Source: a virus
DNA: 41,638 bases
IMG/VR virus record: IMGVR_UViG_3300043399_000579
Span: 1 to 41,638 of that record
Strand: one strand, 5' to 3'
The translations under genes and the position numbers were made by a program. Below the pieces are notes generated by a model. That model worked only from the letters and a program-made list of their open reading frames with translations. It searched no databases and was not told the DNA's origin. Position 1 is the first letter of the stretch. Every line of letters starts with the position of its first letter. Positions 39,356-41,638 of this stretch are shown here, one piece after another.

Positions 39356-39541
39356 TCAAGGGTGGCTCTTTTGGATAAACACCTCACGGATCAGACCGGC
39401 CTGCATCCCGGCCCCGGCTTGCTCCAGGCGCTTGGCCACGGCCTCAGACAGATCGGCCAGCTCGCGCTCCAGTCGGTCGTTGCGGGCGCGTAACAGGCGG
39501 TTCTCCTGTTCCAGTTCGGCAATCAGGCTTTCGTCGCTCAT
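39356..39541 (-). CDS. 61-aa coiled-coil protein
   Basis: ATG at 39539-39541, overlapping the upstream stop. ESLIAELEQENRLLRARNDR and LERELADLSEAVAKRLEQAG form a clear heptad coiled coil, then a short tail GLIREVFIQKSHP. It may dimerise with another early protein. No known role. Confidence 0.6.
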   Translation of the reverse strand: MSDESLIAELEQENRLLRARNDRLERELADLSEAVAKRLEQAGAGMQAGLIREVFIQKSHP

Positions 39542-39720
39542 GCCGCACTTTTCGCCCGGCTGTAGACCGTGATCGACCGCCCGGGGCTTGGTGCAAGGGT
39601 CTTGGCCAAGGAGACTTTCTCGGCGGCTGTCGGCTTGGCCAACATGCTGGGCTTGCATCGCCAGTTGAATGCGTTGCCTTGGCTCTTGCGTGTGCCATCT
39701 GGCCAGGTGTAGGCGCTCAT
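39538..39720 (-). CDS. 60-aa hypothetical protein
   Basis: ATG at 39718-39720. MSAYTWPDGTRKSQGNAFNW, RCKPSMLAKPTAAEKVSLAK and a basic tail. The start resembles small phage proteins of unknown role. Four-base overlaps on both sides. Confidence 0.5.
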   Translation of the reverse strand: MSAYTWPDGTRKSQGNAFNWRCKPSMLAKPTAAEKVSLAKTLAPSPGRSITVYSRAKSAA

Positions 39721-40124
39721 ACGGCTTCACCCACCACTTTCAGGGCCAGCGTCTGCGGCTGTTCCTTGACGAAAATGCCATCCGGCATCAGCGTGCCCTT
39801 GCGGTCCTTGATTTCGTCGTAGGCCAAGCCCAGGCATTGCACCGCGTCCACATCGGCCAAGGCGCAGCCATTGATGATCGTCACCAGCACATCGCCCACG
39901 GCATCGCGGTATTTCTCAAGCCAGTGGGCGTAAATCTTCGAAGTGCTGGGGATGCCGGTGTCGATCAGTGTCTTGAGGACGGTGGCCGCTTCCAGCAGCT
40001 CGCCGCATTCCTCCAGCGTCTTTTGCGCTTGGGCCTTGGCCGTGCTGTTCGGGATGATCTTGCGAGCCTCGGCCCATCGGATCACAAGGAGTTCCAGTTC
40101 TCGGTAGCTGTTCGGGTTGCTCAT
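39717..40124 (-). CDS. MazG-like nucleotide pyrophosphohydrolase
   Basis: 135 aa. All-helical MazG-like fold: WAEARKIIPNSTAKAQAQKT, LEECGELLEAAT (the E-E-x-x-E metal-binding helix), then EKYRDAVGDVLVTIINGCAL (the second acidic helix, with Asp) and LGLAYDEIKDRKGTLMPDGI. Such enzymes remove unusual or alarmone-type nucleotides; phage versions may blunt host stress signals. Substrate is unknown. Confidence 0.8.
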   Translation of the reverse strand: MSNPNSYRELELLVIRWAEARKIIPNSTAKAQAQKTLEECGELLEAATVLKTLIDTGIPSTSKIYAHWLEKYRDAVGDVLVTIINGCALADVDAVQCLGLAYDEIKDRKGTLMPDGIFVKEQPQTLALKVVGEAV

Positions 40125-40579
40125 ACGGGTTCTTTCTGTTTGCTTTTAAAAACGTTGACAGCGTGCATGACAGCCAGCGCCTCGTGCTGTTCGCGCCTGG
40201 TCGCTGCCATTTGCATGGCGTCTGTGTGCTTGAGGCCTTCGCCCATCTGGATGAACTCAGGCCCGGTCGTGCCCCATTTGCCGGTGCGTTCGTGCCTTGC
40301 CTTGACTGACCGGATCGCGGCCAGCGCCAGCTCCATGTCGGCGCGGACTTCGGGGTTGTCGAAAACTTCGCCCGCCATGACGTAGCCCCAATTCAGGCGA
40401 AAGGCCATGGTGTTGGCGGTGTACTCGTCGGCGGTGCCGTCGCGCAGTTTTTCCAGCTCGGTGTGCGGCACCAGCTGCAGCGCCGTGTCTGCCTCGGAGC
40501 TTTGCCGGATGGTGATCGGCAGCGTGCCCTTGGCGTACTTGCGACGGTAGGCCTTGCGGGGTTTCTTGTTGCCTGGCAT
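40121..40579 (-). CDS. Conserved phage hypothetical protein
   Basis: 152 aa. A basic N-terminus (MPGNKKPRKAYRRKYAKGTL), then helical segments DEYTANTMAFRLNWGYVMAG and MELALAAIRSVKARHERTGK, and a C-terminal HTDAMQMAATRREQHEALAV. It occurs in related phages near MazG-like and SSB genes. Overlaps the MazG-like gene by four bases. Role unknown. Confidence 0.6.
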   Translation of the reverse strand: MPGNKKPRKAYRRKYAKGTLPITIRQSSEADTALQLVPHTELEKLRDGTADEYTANTMAFRLNWGYVMAGEVFDNPEVRADMELALAAIRSVKARHERTGKWGTTGPEFIQMGEGLKHTDAMQMAATRREQHEALAVMHAVNVFKSKQKEPV

Positions 40580-40580
40580 G

Positions 40581-41051
40581 TCACTCCTTGATGCCGTGGG
40601 CGGCTTCGATGGCGCGAGCTATGTCGCGGTTTGCGTGGATTTCTTCAACATCAAGAAAGTCTGCGCTGAAAATCTTTGCGCCTATTGCGTCAATTTCCTC
40701 ATCCGTCAGCGGCTTGCGCTGTGCTGGGTGTGGGGAGGTGTAATAAGCCTCGACGGTCATGCCGCAAGCACGATTTTCGGCAGCCATAGCTGCATCGACT
40801 TTTCCCCAGCCCTCGTACCCGTAATCGCAGAAATACACAGGCTCCTGCTGTGCTGGCTGCTCTGCCCTCAACAGCGCAATGGTCAAGGCTTGGTCGGCTG
40901 CTACAGCTTCCCAGTCTGTTTGTGCTGGCTGCTCTGCAAGTGCTTCGCGCAGGGCGGTGATGGCTTCGTTGCGGACAAAGGTCCATCCCGGCGACATGAG
41001 TGATGGCTGCGAGTTCTCCAGCACCAGCTTCATTGCATCAATGTGGTTCAT
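40581..41051 (-). CDS. Early phage protein with QRKPLTDEEID module (paralogue of 10224-10619)
   Basis: 156 aa. MNHIDAMKLVLENSQPSLMS, then repeated EQPAQ motifs (EQPAQTDWEA, EQPAQQEPVYF) and the conserved HPAQRKPLTDEEIDAIG, ending AIEAAHGIKE. The start, module and end match the 131-aa protein at 10224. The family is common in phages and unstudied. Overlaps the winged-helix gene by four bases. Confidence 0.65.
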   Translation of the reverse strand: MNHIDAMKLVLENSQPSLMSPGWTFVRNEAITALREALAEQPAQTDWEAVAADQALTIALLRAEQPAQQEPVYFCDYGYEGWGKVDAAMAAENRACGMTVEAYYTSPHPAQRKPLTDEEIDAIGAKIFSADFLDVEEIHANRDIARAIEAAHGIKE

Positions 41052-41395
41052 GCTGTGAGTCTTTCAAACGGGTTGCCACCGATCCAGCGCGTGAGCGTGT
41101 GCACGCCTGGTCGCGGTGCGTTGATCATCTTGGCTTTGCCAGCTTTTGGCTTTGAGGCAGGCTTGACGATCACCCCCCAGACGTTTGCTGGCGTGTTGAA
41201 CTGACCAACCAGCCTTTGTTCTATGACTTTGATTTCACCCATGTCGCGCAGGTGCCGGACGTAGTGGTTGGCGTGTGGCGCAGACATTTGCAAGACCCCA
41301 GCCAACTCAACGACAGTCATCGGGGTTTTGCGCAACAAATGGCGCATCTGTTGCAAGCGGGCGCGTGATTGTTCGGATTGAAATTTAGTAGTCAT
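41048..41395 (-). CDS. Winged-helix DNA-binding protein
   Basis: 115 aa. A helix-turn-helix with wing (LRKTPMTVVELAGVLQMSAP, HANHYVRHLRDMGEIKVIEQ, RLVGQFNTPANVWGV) of the MarR/DprA-like size, then a basic tail. A small regulator or replication-associated protein in the leftward operon. The start overlaps the ssb stop by 11 bp. Confidence 0.7.
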   Translation of the reverse strand: MTTKFQSEQSRARLQQMRHLLRKTPMTVVELAGVLQMSAPHANHYVRHLRDMGEIKVIEQRLVGQFNTPANVWGVIVKPASKPKAGKAKMINAPRPGVHTLTRWIGGNPFERLTA

Positions 41396-41638
41396 AGCGG
41401 CGCATCCTGCCTGTAATGCTGTCGGTCATGTCGTGCGCCATAGACGCCGAAATGAATGGAATGTCGTCGGTCATGTCATCAAACCCGTCACTTGCACCAC
41501 CTGTGTTCGCGGGCGCTGCAGCCGGGCGCTGCTGGCGCTGTGGGGCAGCCTGGCGCTGTTCGCCATCGCCACCCTGACGGCTGCCAAGCATTTGCATGGT
41601 GTCGGCCCTGATGCCGGTGGCGAATTTCTCCACCCCGT
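41385..41638 (-). CDS. ssb: SSB, C-terminal part (continues the gene at 1-398)
   Basis: Second half of the SSB gene: the end of the OB fold, a Q/P/A-rich linker (QQRPAAAPANTGG) and the acidic motif DDMTDDIPF that recruits host replication and repair proteins in the SSB family. DDIPF is normally the extreme C-terminus, but here about 22 more residues follow, ending RRYDY. The interaction tip may therefore be modified or shielded. Bases 41512-41638 duplicate 1-127, so only 41385-41511 is new sequence. The stop overlaps the start of the winged-helix gene at 41395 by 11 bp, suggesting translational coupling. Confidence 0.93.
   Translation of the reverse strand, partial: GVEKFATGIRADTMQMLGSRQGGDGEQRQAAPQRQQRPAAAPANTGGASDGFDDMTDDIPFISASMAHDMTDSITGRMRRYDY
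41512..41638. repeat. Terminal direct repeat, right copy
   Basis: Exact copy of bases 1-127. Removing one copy gives a 41,511-bp circle, consistent with either a circularly permuted headful-packaged virion genome or an excised prophage circle. Confidence 0.9.

Noticed and set aside
1-41638. tRNA genes, CRISPR arrays, insertion sequences, reverse transcriptase or diversity-generating elements
   Set aside because: I looked on both strands and found no cloverleaf, spaced repeat array, transposase or RT motif that I could support.

Overview
The window is one complete temperate tailed-phage genome with siphovirus-type genes, closed as a circle. Bases 1-127 recur exactly at 41512-41638, so the unique circle is 41,511 bp. 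The ssb gene reads in frame across the join (525 nt, 174 aa). High GC, and the general look of the recombination, replication and structural proteins, suggest a Burkholderiales-like (Comamonadaceae-type) host; this host call is inference only.

Layout. (1) 38545-41638 plus 1-2058, minus strand: a leftward operon that starts at a TATAAT promoter near 2090. It carries a coiled-coil protein, a protein ending in an FtsK-gamma-like domain, SSB, a winged-helix protein, several small proteins, a MazG-like protein, and at its end a tyrosine integrase (37652). (2) 2125-3502, minus: Exo-like PD-(D/E)XK nuclease and Bet annealase. (3) 3633-7771, minus: O-like initiator, P-like helicase loader, small membrane and zinc-ribbon proteins, a short C5-type cytosine methyltransferase, a DUF7220-like membrane protein, NinB and NinG. 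An attenuator-like leader precedes this operon (7772-7894). (4) 7929-9118: switch region with divergent cro-like and short CI-like genes. (5) 9161-11399, minus: nine tightly packed small early genes of mostly unknown role. (6) 11574-35993, plus: truncated ParB/methyltransferase, TerS, TerL, appendage-like proteins, portal-MuF fusion, XkdF-type protease, HK97-type capsid, connectors, tail tube, frameshifted tail chaperones, tape measure, tail-tip proteins and fibre. (7) 36082-37463, plus: holin, SAR endolysin, nested Rz/Rz1 spanins and a small unknown gene. A 188-bp gap separates these from the convergent integrase and may hold attP.

How it works together. The phage brings its own initiator and helicase loader but no helicase, so it should recruit host DnaB. 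Bet, Exo, SSB, NinB and NinG form a recombination set. The strongest non-coding signal is a dyad, CTACC-N5-GGTAG, found inside the -35/-10 spacer of three leftward early promoters and in multiple overlapping copies at a fourth. It defines an early regulon that one regulator could switch. Two structured intergenic elements (1156-1273 and 7791-7894) end in U-tracts on the minus strand and look like terminators, attenuators or small RNAs. Several virion proteins (capsid, two tail-tip proteins, a 16 x 23-residue repeat protein, a beta-rich protein) carry display-type domains or repeats, which suggests a heavily decorated particle.
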